DNA of 64,000 bases from Kushneria phyllosphaerae (GTDB taxonomy: Bacteria; Pseudomonadota; Gammaproteobacteria; Pseudomonadales; Halomonadaceae): contig NZ_ONZI01000001.1 of the NCBI RefSeq assembly GCF_900312995.1, positions 930,001 to 994,000 of the forward strand, read 5' to 3'. Below, piece by piece: positions 32,852 through 42,881 of this stretch (positions are counted from its first letter, which is position 1; each line of letters begins with the position of its first letter). The notes below the pieces were generated by a model. That model saw only the letters and a program-made list of their open reading frames with translations, was not told where the DNA came from and made no database searches. The translations under genes were made by a program, and so were the position numbers.

Positions 32852-34924
32852 ATGGCATTCGAGGCACTGTTCAAGCCGATCCAGATCGGCAAGCATACTA
32901 TCCGTAACCGCGTGGTCAGCACGGCGCATGCCGAGGTGTACGCCACCGACGGCGGCATGACCACCGACCGCTACGTCAAATACTACGAAGAGAAGGCCAA
33001 GGGCGGCTGCGGCCTGTGCATCTGTGGCGGCTCGTCGATCGTGTCCATCGACAGCCCCCAAGGCTGGTGGAGCTCGGTCAACCTGTCGACCGATCGCATC
33101 ATTCCGCACTTCCAGAACCTGGCGGACGCCGTGCACAAGCATGGCGGCAAGATCATGATCCAGATCACCCACATGGGCCGTCGCTCACGCTGGGATGGTT
33201 ACGACTGGTCAACGCTGGTGTCGCCGTCGGGTATCCGCGAGCCGGTACACCGTTCGACCTGCAAGACGATCGAAGTCGAAGAAATCCACCGCATCATTTA
33301 TGACTTCACCCAGGCGGCACGCCGGGCGAAGGAAGGCGGCCTTGATGGTGTTGAGCTGTCGGCCGTGCACCAGCACCTGATCGACCAGTTCTGGAGTCCG
33401 CGCGTCAACAAGCGTACCGATGAATGGGGCGGCAGCTTTGAAAACCGCATGCGCTTTGGCATGGAAGTGCTCAAGGCCGTGCGCGCCGAGGTCGGTGACG
33501 ACTTCGTGGTCGGCATGCGTATCACCGGGGACGAGTTCCATCCGGACGGTCTTGATCACGAGGAAATGAAGCGGATCGCGGCCTATTACGACGCCACCGG
33601 CATGGTCGATTATTTCGGCGTGGTGGGTTCGGGTTGTGATACCCACAACACCCTGGCCAACGTTATTCCCAACATGTCCTATCCGCCGGAGCCGTTTTTG
33701 CACCTGGCCTCGGGCATCAAGGAAGTGGTCAGCGTTCCGGTCATTCACGCCCAGAACATCAAGGACCCCAACCAGGCCCAGCGTATTCTGGAAGGTGGTT
33801 ACGTGGATCTGGTCGGCATGACGCGTGCCCACATTGCCGACCCGCACATCATTGCCAAGATCAAGAACAACCAGGTTGATCAGATCAAGCAGTGCGTGGG
33901 CGCCAACTATTGCATCGACCGTCAGTATCAGGGCCTTGACGTGCTGTGTATCCAGAACGCGGCAACGTCGCGTGAATACATGGGTCTGCCGCACATCATC
34001 GAGAAAACCGAAGGGCCCAGGCGCAAGGTTGTCATCGTGGGCGGTGGCCCGGCCGGGATGGAAGCTGCGCGTGTCTGCGCCGAGCGCGGTCATGATGTGA
34101 CCCTGTTTGAAGCCAAGGATCAGATCGGTGGTCAGATCACCATCGCCTCCAAGGCCCCGCAGCGTGACCAGATCGCTGGTATCACGCGCTGGTATCAGCT
34201 GGAGCTGACGCGTCTGGAAGTGGATCAGCGCCTGGGCACGAAAGCCGATGAGGCGGCCATTGCCGACCTGCGCCCGGACGTCGTGATTCTGGCGACCGGC
34301 GGGCAGCCGTTCCTCTCGCAGGTGCCGGACTGGGGCTTTGACGAGGACAAGAGCAAGAGTCTGGTCGTCAGCACCTGGGACATCCTTGATGGCTCCGTGG
34401 AGCCCGGCAAGAACGTGCTGGTCTTTGACACCATCTGTGAGTTTTCAGGGGTGTCGGCGGCCGACTATCTGGCTGACAAGGGCTCGCGTGTCGAGATCGT
34501 CACCGACGATATCAAGCCCGGTGCTGCCGTGGGCGGTACCACGTTCCCGACGTACTACCGCAGCCTCTACGAGAAGGAGGTCATCATGACCTCGGATCTC
34601 GCGCTGCATAAGGTCTATCGCGAAGGCGAGTCTCTGGTGGCGGTGCTTGAAAACGAGTACACCGGTGCCATGGAAGAGCGCGTGGTGGATCAGGTCGTGG
34701 TCGAGAACGGCGTACGCCCGGATGAGGCGCTCTACTACACCCTCAAGGAGCGTTCGCGCAACAAGGGTCAGACCGATATCGAAGCACTCTATGCGATCAA
34801 GCCGCAGCCCTGCCTGAGTGAAAGTGGTGACGGCTTCGTGCTGTTCCGCCTGGGGGATTGCACCGCGCCACGCAACACGCATGCTGCCATCTATGATGCG
34901 CTGCGGTTGTGCAAGGACTTCTGA
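32852..34924 (+). CDS. dgcA: Dimethylglycine catabolism protein DgcA
   Basis: 690 residues. N-terminal old-yellow-enzyme barrel (about 1-340): FKPIQIGKHTIRNRVVSTAH, GGSSIVSIDSPQGWW, IMIQITHMGRRSRWDGYDWS, GVELSAVHQHLIDQFWSP, NKRTDEWGGSFENRMRF. The Fe-S Cys cluster of the TMADH family follows in QCVGANYCIDR and VLCIQN. A C-terminal FAD/NAD domain starts with KVVIVGGGPAGMEAARVCAE. It demethylates N,N-dimethylglycine to sarcosine, releasing a methyl group as formaldehyde or methylene-THF, and passes electrons to DgcB and the ETF. First enzyme of the dgcA-dgcB-etfA-etfB run. Confidence 0.93.
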   Translation: MAFEALFKPIQIGKHTIRNRVVSTAHAEVYATDGGMTTDRYVKYYEEKAKGGCGLCICGGSSIVSIDSPQGWWSSVNLSTDRIIPHFQNLADAVHKHGGKIMIQITHMGRRSRWDGYDWSTLVSPSGIREPVHRSTCKTIEVEEIHRIIYDFTQAARRAKEGGLDGVELSAVHQHLIDQFWSPRVNKRTDEWGGSFENRMRFGMEVLKAVRAEVGDDFVVGMRITGDEFHPDGLDHEEMKRIAAYYDATGMVDYFGVVGSGCDTHNTLANVIPNMSYPPEPFLHLASGIKEVVSVPVIHAQNIKDPNQAQRILEGGYVDLVGMTRAHIADPHIIAKIKNNQVDQIKQCVGANYCIDRQYQGLDVLCIQNAATSREYMGLPHIIEKTEGPRRKVVIVGGGPAGMEAARVCAERGHDVTLFEAKDQIGGQITIASKAPQRDQIAGITRWYQLELTRLEVDQRLGTKADEAAIADLRPDVVILATGGQPFLSQVPDWGFDEDKSKSLVVSTWDILDGSVEPGKNVLVFDTICEFSGVSAADYLADKGSRVEIVTDDIKPGAAVGGTTFPTYYRSLYEKEVIMTSDLALHKVYREGESLVAVLENEYTGAMEERVVDQVVVENGVRPDEALYYTLKERSRNKGQTDIEALYAIKPQPCLSESGDGFVLFRLGDCTAPRNTHAAIYDALRLCKDF

Positions 34925-35009
34925 TCACAATAACGCTGTAAGCGCAGCGTCATGGGCCCAGAGGCCCGTGACGTTTCGTCCTTACGGCGTCTCCGAGAGG
35001 AGAGACGCC

Positions 35010-37022
35010 ATGCTCGATATCCTTTTGCCGATACTGATTTTCTCTGCACTCCTGCTGACCGTCATTGGGGCCGTACGGCGCTTTCGCCTCTGGCGTCAGG
35101 GTCGTTCAGCGCCCGTTGACTGGGTCGGTGGCCTGCTCAAGATGCCGCGTCGCTATCTGGTGGATCTTCACCACATCGTCGACCGCGACAAGTACATTTC
35201 AAAGACGCACGTGGCCACGGCCGGCGGTTTCGTGCTGGCGGCACTTTTGGCCATCATCGTGCATGGCTTCGGTCTGCACAGCCGTATTCTCGGCTGGGCA
35301 CTGCTGGCCGCCACGGCCTGCATGTTTACCGGTGCCCTGTTCGTCGCCAAGCGCCGTGTTGACCCACCGTCGAGGCTCTCCAAAGGGCCGTGGATGCGTC
35401 TGCCCAAGAGTCTGCTGGCCTTTGCTGCCAGCTTCTTTATTGTCACCCTGCCGGTGGCCGGCATTCTTCCGGCGGACTTCGGCGGCTGGATTCTGGCCGC
35501 GATTCTGGCGGTAGGCGTGGCCTGGGGCGTGTCCGAGATGTTTCTGGGCATGACCTGGGGTGGGCCCGTCAAGCACGCCTTTGCCGGTGCGTTGCATCTG
35601 GCCTGGCATCGTCGGCCCGAGCGTTTCACTACGCCGCACAACGCCAGCGCTGCGCGCTCCAGTGGTCTCAAGGCGCTGGATCTGGAAAATCCCAAATCAA
35701 CGCTGGGCGTTGAAAAGCCCGCCGACTTTACCTGGAACCAGCTGCTGGGCTTTGATGCCTGCGTGCAGTGCGGTCGCTGTGAAGCCATGTGCCCGGCCTT
35801 TGCCGCCGGTCAGCCGCTCAACCCCAAAAAGCTGATTCAGGACATGGTCATCGGCATGCGCGGTGGCACCGATGCCAACTACTACGGCTCACCGTATCCG
35901 GGCAAGCCGGTTGGCGAGCATGGCGGCAGCCCGAACGGGCCGATCGTGCCCCGTGAAGGTCGCGCACTGGTGGATGCCGAGACGCTATGGTCGTGCACCA
36001 CCTGTCGCGCCTGCGTCGAAGAGTGCCCGATGATGATCGAGCACGTCGATGCCATCGTCGACATGCGCCGTTTCCTGACGCTTGAACACGGCAATACGCC
36101 CAACAAGGGCGCCGAGGTGCTGGATAACCTGATCGCGACCGACAACCCCGGCGGCTTTGATCCCGACTCTCGTCTGCACTGGGCGGCCGATCTCAACCTG
36201 CCGCTGATGGCGGACAAGGGCGAGGCCGACGTACTGCTGTGGCTGGGCGATGGCGTCTTTGACATGCGCAACCAGCGTACGCTGCGTTCGCTGATCAAGG
36301 TGCTGCGCGCTGCCGAGGTCGATTTTGCCGTGCTCGGCAACGAGGAGCGCGACAGCGGTGATGTGGCCCGTCGTCTGGGTGATGAAGCGACCTTCCAGAC
36401 CCTGGCCCGTCGCAATATCAGGGCCATGAGTCAGTATCGTTTCTCGCGCATCGTCACCTGTGACCCGCACAGCTTCCACGTGCTCAAAAACGAGTACGGT
36501 GAACTGGGCACGGCTGACATGCCGTCCGACTATGAGGTGTATCACCACAGCACATTTATTAATGAGCTGGTCAAGGGCGGCAGTCTCACCTTCAAGGCCT
36601 GGAAGGGCGGCAGCGTGACCTATCACGATCCGTGCTATCTCGGTCGCTACAACGGTGAGTACGAAGCGCCGCGTGATGTGCTCAGGGCGCTGGGCATCGA
36701 GGTCAAGGAAATGGCGCGTTCCGGTTATCGCTCGCGTTGCTGCGGCGGTGGCGGTGGTGCGCCGATCACCGATATTCCCGGCAAGCAGCGTATTCCCGAT
36801 ATGCGCATGGGCGACGTGCGTGAAACCGGTGCCGATACTGTCGCGGTAGGCTGTCCGCAGTGTACGGCCATGCTGGAAGGCGTGGTGGAACCGCGCGCTG
36901 ACATCAAGGATATCGCTGAGCTGGTGGCCGATGCGCTGGTGATCGATGCCTCCGCCGGGAAGGGCGCCTCCAACAGGGAAGCGTCGCAGACACAGCGTAA
37001 TGTCGAGGAGGTAACGCCATGA
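35010..37022 (+). CDS. dgcB: Dimethylglycine catabolism protein DgcB (membrane Fe-S oxidoreductase)
   Basis: 670 residues from the ATG at 35010 (GAGGAGAG upstream). The N-terminal membrane part has about four helices (MLDILLPILIFSALLLTVIG, FVLAALLAIIVHGFG, LLAFAASFFIVTLPVAG, ILAAILAVGVAWGVSEMFLG). Two [4Fe-4S] binding motifs follow: CVQCGRCEAMCP and CTTCRACVEECP. Then come CCG-domain motifs, including YHDPCYLGRYNGEYEAPR and SRCCGGGGG. It receives electrons from DgcA and/or the ETF and passes them into the quinone pool. It overlaps etfA by four bases. Confidence 0.92.
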   Translation: MLDILLPILIFSALLLTVIGAVRRFRLWRQGRSAPVDWVGGLLKMPRRYLVDLHHIVDRDKYISKTHVATAGGFVLAALLAIIVHGFGLHSRILGWALLAATACMFTGALFVAKRRVDPPSRLSKGPWMRLPKSLLAFAASFFIVTLPVAGILPADFGGWILAAILAVGVAWGVSEMFLGMTWGGPVKHAFAGALHLAWHRRPERFTTPHNASAARSSGLKALDLENPKSTLGVEKPADFTWNQLLGFDACVQCGRCEAMCPAFAAGQPLNPKKLIQDMVIGMRGGTDANYYGSPYPGKPVGEHGGSPNGPIVPREGRALVDAETLWSCTTCRACVEECPMMIEHVDAIVDMRRFLTLEHGNTPNKGAEVLDNLIATDNPGGFDPDSRLHWAADLNLPLMADKGEADVLLWLGDGVFDMRNQRTLRSLIKVLRAAEVDFAVLGNEERDSGDVARRLGDEATFQTLARRNIRAMSQYRFSRIVTCDPHSFHVLKNEYGELGTADMPSDYEVYHHSTFINELVKGGSLTFKAWKGGSVTYHDPCYLGRYNGEYEAPRDVLRALGIEVKEMARSGYRSRCCGGGGGAPITDIPGKQRIPDMRMGDVRETGADTVAVGCPQCTAMLEGVVEPRADIKDIAELVADALVIDASAGKGASNREASQTQRNVEEVTP

Positions 37023-38299
37023 GCGAGCTTGTTCGCCGCGACCCGCGCAAGGAATGGATCGCCCGTAACCGCCTGCACCCGCAGCACCTTGAAATCCTGG
37101 CCGAGATCGGCGGCAACGCCGTCTCGACCGAATGGATGGGACCCAACGGCCTGATGCGGCGCAATCTGCATGCGGTGGGCTTTATGGGGCCCAACGGCAT
37201 TCGCCGTATCGACCGCAGCGGTGCGTCACACGCCGCGCATACCAATGCGCGCAGTTCCCAGAGTCAGGATGCACGTCGCAGCGTCAGCATCAGTGATCCG
37301 GCCTTCATGATCGCCGTGGTGCCCGATATGGCCGGTGGCCGCCTGTCGCCGCATGATCGCGATCTGCTGGGCATGGCGCGTCAGCTCGCTGACGCCAACC
37401 CGGATCAGCCCGGTGCCGTGCTGGCCATCGTGTTTGGTGAGCACAAGGAATCTGCATTCGATGAGGCTGGTGTCGATCGTTTGCTGTCTCTGGAAGGCGA
37501 GCAGTTTGATGGCTACACCCCGGAAAACCGCATTGCCGCGCTGCAGGGTGTGGATCGCGATGTCTCACCGCGCCACTGGCTGCTGCCCGACTCCAATCAG
37601 GGCGGCGGCGAGCTGGGTCGACGCCTGAGCGTTCGGCTGGGTGAGCGTGCCGCCACACAGGTCTGGCAGGTTGAAGCCGATAGCGACAGCGCTACCGGCT
37701 GGCGCTGTACGACCCGCGGTGCTGCCGGCTCGACCGATGTCGTCCGTGCTCTGCCTCGCGTGGTCATTGCCCTGGCCGAGTGCGCTGATCCGGTCAGCGA
37801 GACACGTCATGCAGCCGAAATCATCGAGCTTTCCCAGGAACTGCCCAATGTACTCGGTCGTATCGAGGATATTGGCGAAGTCGCCGTCGATCCTGCCAGC
37901 GTGTCGCTGGCCGAGGCCGAGTTCATCCTCTCGGCCGGCAACGGCGTCAAGGACTGGGACAACTACCATCACGCCGCTGAAGTGCTGGGGGCGACCAAGG
38001 GTGCCTCACGCGTGGCGGTCGATGATGGTCACATGCCACGCGACCGTCAGGTGGGCGCGACAGGCACCTGGGTGTCGGCGCGCGTCTATGTGGCCGTAGG
38101 GATTTCCGGGGCCATTCAGCACCTGCAGGGCATTCAGACCTGCGAGAAGGTTGTGGCCATCAACCTTGATGAAGGCTGTGACATGGTCAAACGCGCCGAT
38201 CTGGCCGTGATTGGAGATGCCAACGCCATACTGGCGGCGCTGGTCAAGCGCGTGGAGCAATATCGCGCCGAGCAGGAGGAGAACCGCGATGCCGCTTAA
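37019..38299 (+). CDS. Electron transfer flavoprotein alpha-like subunit
   Basis: 426 residues, ATG overlapping the dgcB stop. An extended N-terminus (DPRKEWIARNRLHPQHL) precedes the ETF domain; the C-terminal FAD domain has AEFILSAGNGVKDWDNYHHA, RVAVDDGHMPRDRQVGATG, YVAVGISGAIQHLQGIQ and KVVAINLDEGCDMVKRADLA, which is the ETF alpha signature. It carries electrons from dimethylglycine (and possibly sarcosine) dehydrogenation. Paired with the ETF-beta-like gene that follows. This specialised pair is distinct from the general fatty-acid ETF. Confidence 0.9.
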   Translation: MSELVRRDPRKEWIARNRLHPQHLEILAEIGGNAVSTEWMGPNGLMRRNLHAVGFMGPNGIRRIDRSGASHAAHTNARSSQSQDARRSVSISDPAFMIAVVPDMAGGRLSPHDRDLLGMARQLADANPDQPGAVLAIVFGEHKESAFDEAGVDRLLSLEGEQFDGYTPENRIAALQGVDRDVSPRHWLLPDSNQGGGELGRRLSVRLGERAATQVWQVEADSDSATGWRCTTRGAAGSTDVVRALPRVVIALAECADPVSETRHAAEIIELSQELPNVLGRIEDIGEVAVDPASVSLAEAEFILSAGNGVKDWDNYHHAAEVLGATKGASRVAVDDGHMPRDRQVGATGTWVSARVYVAVGISGAIQHLQGIQTCEKVVAINLDEGCDMVKRADLAVIGDANAILAALVKRVEQYRAEQEENRDAA

Positions 38300-39098
38300 C
38301 GCCGAATCCCCAGGTGCTTCCGGACTCAACGTGGCCGTGCTGGTCTCGATCGGTCGTCACCCGCTGACCGCGCGCACACGTCGTGCCGATCAGGATGCCC
38401 GCGCCGTGGAAATGGCGCTCAGCCTGAAGGGCGCCTCGGTCAATCTAATGCACGCCGGCCAGCACGACAGTGACAACGAAGAGGCCATTCGTGGCTATCT
38501 TGGCATGGGGGTCGAAGAGATTCGCCTGCTCGAACAGATGCCGCAGGCCGATGTGGTGCCCGTGCTGACCGATGCCCTGCGTGCCAGCGCGCCACAGCTG
38601 GTGCTGACCGGCACGCGCGCCGAGACCGGCGAAGGCTCCGGCATTTTGCCCTATCTGCTGGCCGAAGCGCTGGGCTGGCCGGTCATCAATGGTCTGGCCG
38701 CGGTTGAAAAGGTGGAAAAGGGGGTGGCCACGGTGCTTCAGGCCCTGCCTCGCGGCAAGCGTCGCCGCCTGCGCGTTCGCCTGCCGGCCATCGCCACGGT
38801 GGACGCCAGTGCACCGGCCGCGCGTCAGAGCGCCTTCGGTCCGGCCCGTCGCGGTGAACTCGATGTCCAACCGCATGCCAGCGAAGCTGATCCGTCCCTG
38901 AGTCAGTGGCAGATTCAGCCGGCACGCAAGCGTCCCAAGCGTCTCAAGATCGTCAAGTCGTCCTCGGCGCGTGACCGCTTCAAGGCCGCCGCCGCCAAGT
39001 CCGATGGGGGAGGTGGTCAGACCCTGACCGATGTCACCCCGGAGCAGGGGGCCGAGGCGATTTTCAAACTACTCAGGGAAGAGGGCGTGCTGCGCTGA
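38289..39098 (+). CDS. Electron transfer flavoprotein beta-like subunit
   Basis: 269 residues from the ATG at 38289, overlapping the alpha gene by 11 bases, with AGGAGGAG just upstream. NVAVLVSIGRHPLTARTRR, LVLTGTRAETGEGSGILPYL and GWPVINGLAAVEKVEKG are the nucleotide-binding and contact blocks of ETF beta; RRLRVRLPAIATVDASAP matches the recognition region. A Lys/Arg-rich C-terminal stretch (LKIVKSSSARDRFKAAAAKS) is longer than in the standard ETF beta. Last gene of the dimethylglycine operon. Confidence 0.88.
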   Translation: MPLNAESPGASGLNVAVLVSIGRHPLTARTRRADQDARAVEMALSLKGASVNLMHAGQHDSDNEEAIRGYLGMGVEEIRLLEQMPQADVVPVLTDALRASAPQLVLTGTRAETGEGSGILPYLLAEALGWPVINGLAAVEKVEKGVATVLQALPRGKRRRLRVRLPAIATVDASAPAARQSAFGPARRGELDVQPHASEADPSLSQWQIQPARKRPKRLKIVKSSSARDRFKAAAAKSDGGGGQTLTDVTPEQGAEAIFKLLREEGVLR

Positions 39099-39183
39099 TC
39101 ATCGGTGTCTGTCTGCTTCTGGCCGTCAGACAGTAGGGTCGCGAGCATGAGTGAAAAAGAAAGGGATTAAAACGCAGGCTTGT

Positions 39184-39209
39184 GCCCCGTCATTATGGCG
39201 GGGCGTTTT
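39184..39209 (+). terminator. Terminator of the dimethylglycine operon
   Basis: GCCCCG and CGGGGC pair around a nine-base loop, followed by GTTTTA. It lies 85 bases after the ETF-beta stop. Confidence 0.65.
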
Positions 39210-39287
39210 ACGTTGTGAGGTATGCCGGTGTTTTGTTTGAAAGCACTGTCAAAAGCCGCCTGGGGTCTGAAGGCCAGTGTTGAAAGC

Positions 39288-39328
39288 CGCCCCCTTTGGT
39301 CGGCCCCGAAAGACCGATCAAAGGGGCG
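39288..39328 (-). terminator. Terminator candidate of the SSS transporter gene
   Basis: CGCCCCCTTTGGTCGG and CCGATCAAAGGGGCG pair with one bulge and one wobble. Read leftward it follows the transporter stop by about 36 bases and is followed by a short TTT. Weak T-run. Confidence 0.45.
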
Positions 39329-39364
39329 CTGGTTAACAGCAGGCCGGTGGAATTTTATGGGCGC

Positions 39365-41107
39365 TCAGGAACGAGCCGGCTGCATGTCCGGGGCCTTGTG
39401 GCCTCTTTTGCGCACCACCCAATAGCCTGCGCTGCCGGCGGCCAGCAACATCGCGCCGCAGCCGGCTGCCAGTAGATAGCCCCCCGTGATGGCCTGTCCA
39501 GGCACGTCGAACTGCTCGGCCAGCGCATCCAGTGTTGTGGCGTACTGAAACCACAGGAAAATGCCGATGGCCGCGCCGGCCAGCATGGTGCATAGCGCCA
39601 CCACGCGCGTGCCTGAAATCCAGGCGGCACTGACATCACGGTCATGTTCATGCAAAAAGGCGCGATAGGCTTTTTGAGGCGCCGTCACTCGGGTCAGCTT
39701 CGAGGCCACCACGATGGCAACCAGAGCGGCCACCGTGCTGAGCACGACCGGGTGCAGATACACCGGCAGCGAGATCCACTGCGCCTGATCCATCAGTGAC
39801 AGGGCGATATTGCTGACAAAGCCGACCGTCAGACCCCAGCCGGCCCCTGCCGCGGTAATTCTGCGACTCCAGATGCTCATCAGGGCGACCGGTCCCCAGG
39901 ACGAGGCAAAGAGCGTGGCGGCAAACCAGACCACGGCCATGATGGCCGGTGACTGAAACAGCGCAATGATCAGCGAGACCAGCCCGGCGCCCAGAATCGA
40001 CAGGCGGCTGGCCCGCATGGCAGCCTTTTCGCTGCGGTTGGGCGGCAGGATATCGTTGGAAATGCTGAAGCCGATGATTGACAGAAACGTGGAGCACGAC
40101 GACAGCCCGGCGGCAAAGACGCCGGTGAGGATCACCACGCCCAGCCAGGTCGGCAAAATATTGAGCGAGGCCCAGACCATGGCCCGCTCGCCATCGAGCT
40201 GGCTGTCATACAGGTTAATGGCGGCACCGGTCATCATCATCAGGGCATAGAACACGGCCAGCGCCACGGCGGTCAGCATTGCCGAGCGCATGACGACATG
40301 CTCGTTGCGCGCCATCAGGTAGCGGCTTGACTGCCATGGGCTTGCCGCCAGTACGGCCGCCCAGACCAGACCCAGGGTAATGCCCCAGGTCAGCGCCTCG
40401 CCCGGCGTCGAGAAGGTGGCGTCACTGCCTTTTAGTACCCCATGCCACAGGGCGATATCAGGCTTGTCGGTCTGGCTTAAAAGCCCTTCGATCACCCCGT
40501 GCCAGCCGCCCAGATCCTGCAGGATATAGATCGAGCCGCCGAGTGCTGCCAGCGAGAAGATCACGAACATGATGGTGTCGGTCACCATCACGCCCGGGGA
40601 GCCGGAATAGAGAATGAAACCGGTATAGGTCAGCCAGACCAGCACCAGCCCGGTCCAGTAGGGCATGCCGGTCAGTTCGGAAAACATGATGCCGGCGCCC
40701 TGCATGACCCCGACCAGATAGGCCCCCAGTCCGATCACGGTGGTCAGCCCGGCGATCATCTGCACGCGTCTGGAGTCAAAGCGCTTGCCGAAAAACTCCG
40801 GCACCGTTCTGGCCTCGCTGCGTCGCAGATAACGGCCAAAGGCCAGTGCGCCCAGCAGACATCCCGAGGTGCTGATGGCAGCAAAGATCAGCATCACGAA
40901 GGGATAGCCGTCGTAGGCAAAGCCGGTCTCGCCGAGAAAGGCGCTGGTACTCAGGTAGCTGGCCACCAGCGTGCCCAGAATGAAAAAGGTCGGGGCGTTG
41001 CGCCCGGCCACCAGATAGTCATCGAGATGTTTGACGCGCCGCCCGGCCAGATGGCCGATCAGAAAATAGCCGACAAGGCTGCACAAAATGGCGATGGTGT
41101 AGACCAT
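39365..41107 (-). CDS. Sodium:solute symporter family protein
   Basis: 580 residues from the ATG at 41107 (GGAG eight bases upstream; the frame extends to 41332 without conservation). About 13 hydrophobic helices. LDDYLVAGRNAPTFFILGTL, LVASYLSTSAFLGETGFAYD, LFFGKRFDSR-like EFFGKRFDSRRVQMIAGLTT and AVVLAASPWQSSRYLMAR-like VLAASPWQSSRYLMAR blocks place it in the SSS (PutP/PanF) family. It probably imports a betaine-pathway or amino-acid-like substrate with Na+; position between the dgc operon and a BCCT transporter supports this, but the substrate is not known. Confidence 0.88.
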   Translation of the reverse strand: MVYTIAILCSLVGYFLIGHLAGRRVKHLDDYLVAGRNAPTFFILGTLVASYLSTSAFLGETGFAYDGYPFVMLIFAAISTSGCLLGALAFGRYLRRSEARTVPEFFGKRFDSRRVQMIAGLTTVIGLGAYLVGVMQGAGIMFSELTGMPYWTGLVLVWLTYTGFILYSGSPGVMVTDTIMFVIFSLAALGGSIYILQDLGGWHGVIEGLLSQTDKPDIALWHGVLKGSDATFSTPGEALTWGITLGLVWAAVLAASPWQSSRYLMARNEHVVMRSAMLTAVALAVFYALMMMTGAAINLYDSQLDGERAMVWASLNILPTWLGVVILTGVFAAGLSSCSTFLSIIGFSISNDILPPNRSEKAAMRASRLSILGAGLVSLIIALFQSPAIMAVVWFAATLFASSWGPVALMSIWSRRITAAGAGWGLTVGFVSNIALSLMDQAQWISLPVYLHPVVLSTVAALVAIVVASKLTRVTAPQKAYRAFLHEHDRDVSAAWISGTRVVALCTMLAGAAIGIFLWFQYATTLDALAEQFDVPGQAITGGYLLAAGCGAMLLAAGSAGYWVVRKRGHKAPDMQPARS

Positions 41108-41222
41108 GAAAGGGCTCCGCTTTATGAGTCTTTTATTACTTGTCCCGAGAGCATGTCGCGAGCGGCCCCGGGGCTCATGCTCGCCAGCGTCACGGGCCAT
41201 GACATTTGCGACATGAGAGATC

Positions 41223-41249
41223 AAAAAAAGGCCGCCCCGAAGGACGGCC
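41223..41249 (-). terminator. Terminator after the BCCT gene
   Basis: On the minus strand GGCCGTCC and GGGCGGCC pair (one wobble) around TTCG and are followed by seven T residues. It lies 34 bases after the BCCT stop and before the SSS gene. Confidence 0.88.
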
Positions 41250-41282
41250 CTGCGCACTGTCGAATGTTTTGGATGCGCTGTC

Positions 41283-42866
41283 TTAAAGCGGCTGGGCCGC
41301 TCGGGTTGATGTCTTTGGTCCATACAGCTCACGATGCAGGCCCATATAGAGGCTGGCGCACATCAACAGAAGTACCACGGTGAAGGGCAGGCCGGTTGCA
41401 ACGGCCCCTGCCTGGAGCGCGCTCATGGCTGTAGTACCACCGCCATAGAGCAGCACGCCGGCAATGGAGCCCTGCATGGTGGCCCAGAAAACACGCTGGC
41501 CGCGCGGCGTATCGGTCTTGCCCCCGGCGGTGATGTTGTCGATGACCAGCGAGCCCGAGTCCGAGGAGGTGATGAAAAAGACCAGCACCAGCACAATGGC
41601 CAGAAATGAGGTCACACCGGACAGGGGCAGCTGCTCGAGCATGTGGAACATGGCCAGCGACACGTCATCGATACCCCCGGCCAGCTTGCCAATATTGTTG
41701 GTGACCTGATAAAGCGCCAGACCGCCAAACGTGCTCATCCATACCAGGGTCACCAGGGTCGGAATGACCAGCACGGCGATCAAAAATTCACGGACCGTAC
41801 GGCCCTTTGAGACGCGTGCGATAAACATGCCGACAAACGGCGACCAGGAAATCCACCACGCCCAGTAAAAGATCGTCCAGCCGTGATACCAGGTCGCGTC
41901 GTCGCGGCCAATCCAGTTTGATAGCGGCAGAATATTGGTCACGTAAGCCATGGCCGTGGTGCCGATACCGGCCAGCACGGTCATGGTGGGGGCAACGGCA
42001 ATGACAAACACCAGCAGCAGGGCCGCAATGAACATGTTGATGTTGGAAAAGAGCTTCACCCCACCATCAATGCCGCGCCATACAGAAATCAATGTCAGCA
42101 CACTGACGACGATGATAATGGCCAGCTGCGTCCCCAGTGTGTTGGGCACATTAAAGAGATAGGCCAGACCGCCTGCCGCCTGTGAGGCACCAAAGCCCAG
42201 TGAGGTGGCAAGACCAAAGACCGTGGCCAGAACGGCCAGAATATCGATGATATGACCGGCCCAGCCGCGGGTATATTTACCGAGGATGGGATAAAAGGCT
42301 GAACGAAGCGTCAGCGGCAATCCGCGGTTATAGGCAAAAAAGGCCAGCGATAATCCCACGACGGCGTAAATGGCCCAGGGGTGCAGTCCCCAGTGAAACA
42401 TGGTCGCGCCCATGGCGGCGCTGGCGCCTTCCGGAGTGCGTGCCGGCGCGTTAAGCGGTGTTCCATACCAGTCCGTGTAGTAGGCCACAGGCTCGGCCAC
42501 ACTCCAGAACATGAGCCCGATCCCCATACCCGCAGCAAAGAGCATGGCAAACCAGGACATGCGGGAATATTCAGGTTTCGCAGTGGGGCCGCCCAGTCGA
42601 ATGCGACCCACCGGCAGCGCGATCAATACCAGACAGAAAATGACGAAAACGTTGCCGGAAATCATGAACAACCAGTCGAAATGTTCGATCGACCAGCTCT
42701 TGGCCAGGCCCAGCTGCGCGTTGGCCATGTCAGGATAAATCAGGGCATAGATCAGAAAGGCGAGAATGGCGGCGGCAGAAAGCGGAAAGACAGGAAGGTG
42801 AAAATCCATCCCCATCATCTGCTTGTTGTCCTGGCCCGACGTCAGTAATGAATCATGGTCATCCAT
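41283..42866 (-). CDS. BCCT family transporter (betaine/choline/carnitine)
   Basis: 527 residues with twelve hydrophobic helices. WFAMLFAAGMGIGLMFWSVA, EPVAYYTDWYGTPLNAPA (with the conserved MFHWGLHPWAIYAVVGLSLA further on), and the signature ATWYHGWTIFYWAWWISWSP, then VGMFIARVSKGRTVREFL, are the BCCT hallmarks. It takes up a quaternary ammonium compound with H+ or Na+. In the context of the cluster, glycine betaine or a precursor is the likely substrate. The start has AGAGGA nine bases upstream. Two TTGTNNNACAA sites lie just before the ribosome site. Confidence 0.92.
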   Translation of the reverse strand: MDDHDSLLTSGQDNKQMMGMDFHLPVFPLSAAAILAFLIYALIYPDMANAQLGLAKSWSIEHFDWLFMISGNVFVIFCLVLIALPVGRIRLGGPTAKPEYSRMSWFAMLFAAGMGIGLMFWSVAEPVAYYTDWYGTPLNAPARTPEGASAAMGATMFHWGLHPWAIYAVVGLSLAFFAYNRGLPLTLRSAFYPILGKYTRGWAGHIIDILAVLATVFGLATSLGFGASQAAGGLAYLFNVPNTLGTQLAIIIVVSVLTLISVWRGIDGGVKLFSNINMFIAALLLVFVIAVAPTMTVLAGIGTTAMAYVTNILPLSNWIGRDDATWYHGWTIFYWAWWISWSPFVGMFIARVSKGRTVREFLIAVLVIPTLVTLVWMSTFGGLALYQVTNNIGKLAGGIDDVSLAMFHMLEQLPLSGVTSFLAIVLVLVFFITSSDSGSLVIDNITAGGKTDTPRGQRVFWATMQGSIAGVLLYGGGTTAMSALQAGAVATGLPFTVVLLLMCASLYMGLHRELYGPKTSTRAAQPL

Positions 42867-42881
42867 ACGCGGTCCTCTTTG

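Noticed and set aside
31193-33172. A 659-codon open frame on the minus strand opposite the dipeptidase, DUF5943 and dgcA genes
   Set aside because: It is antisense to three clearly conserved genes, has no recognisable domain and reflects high third-position GC.
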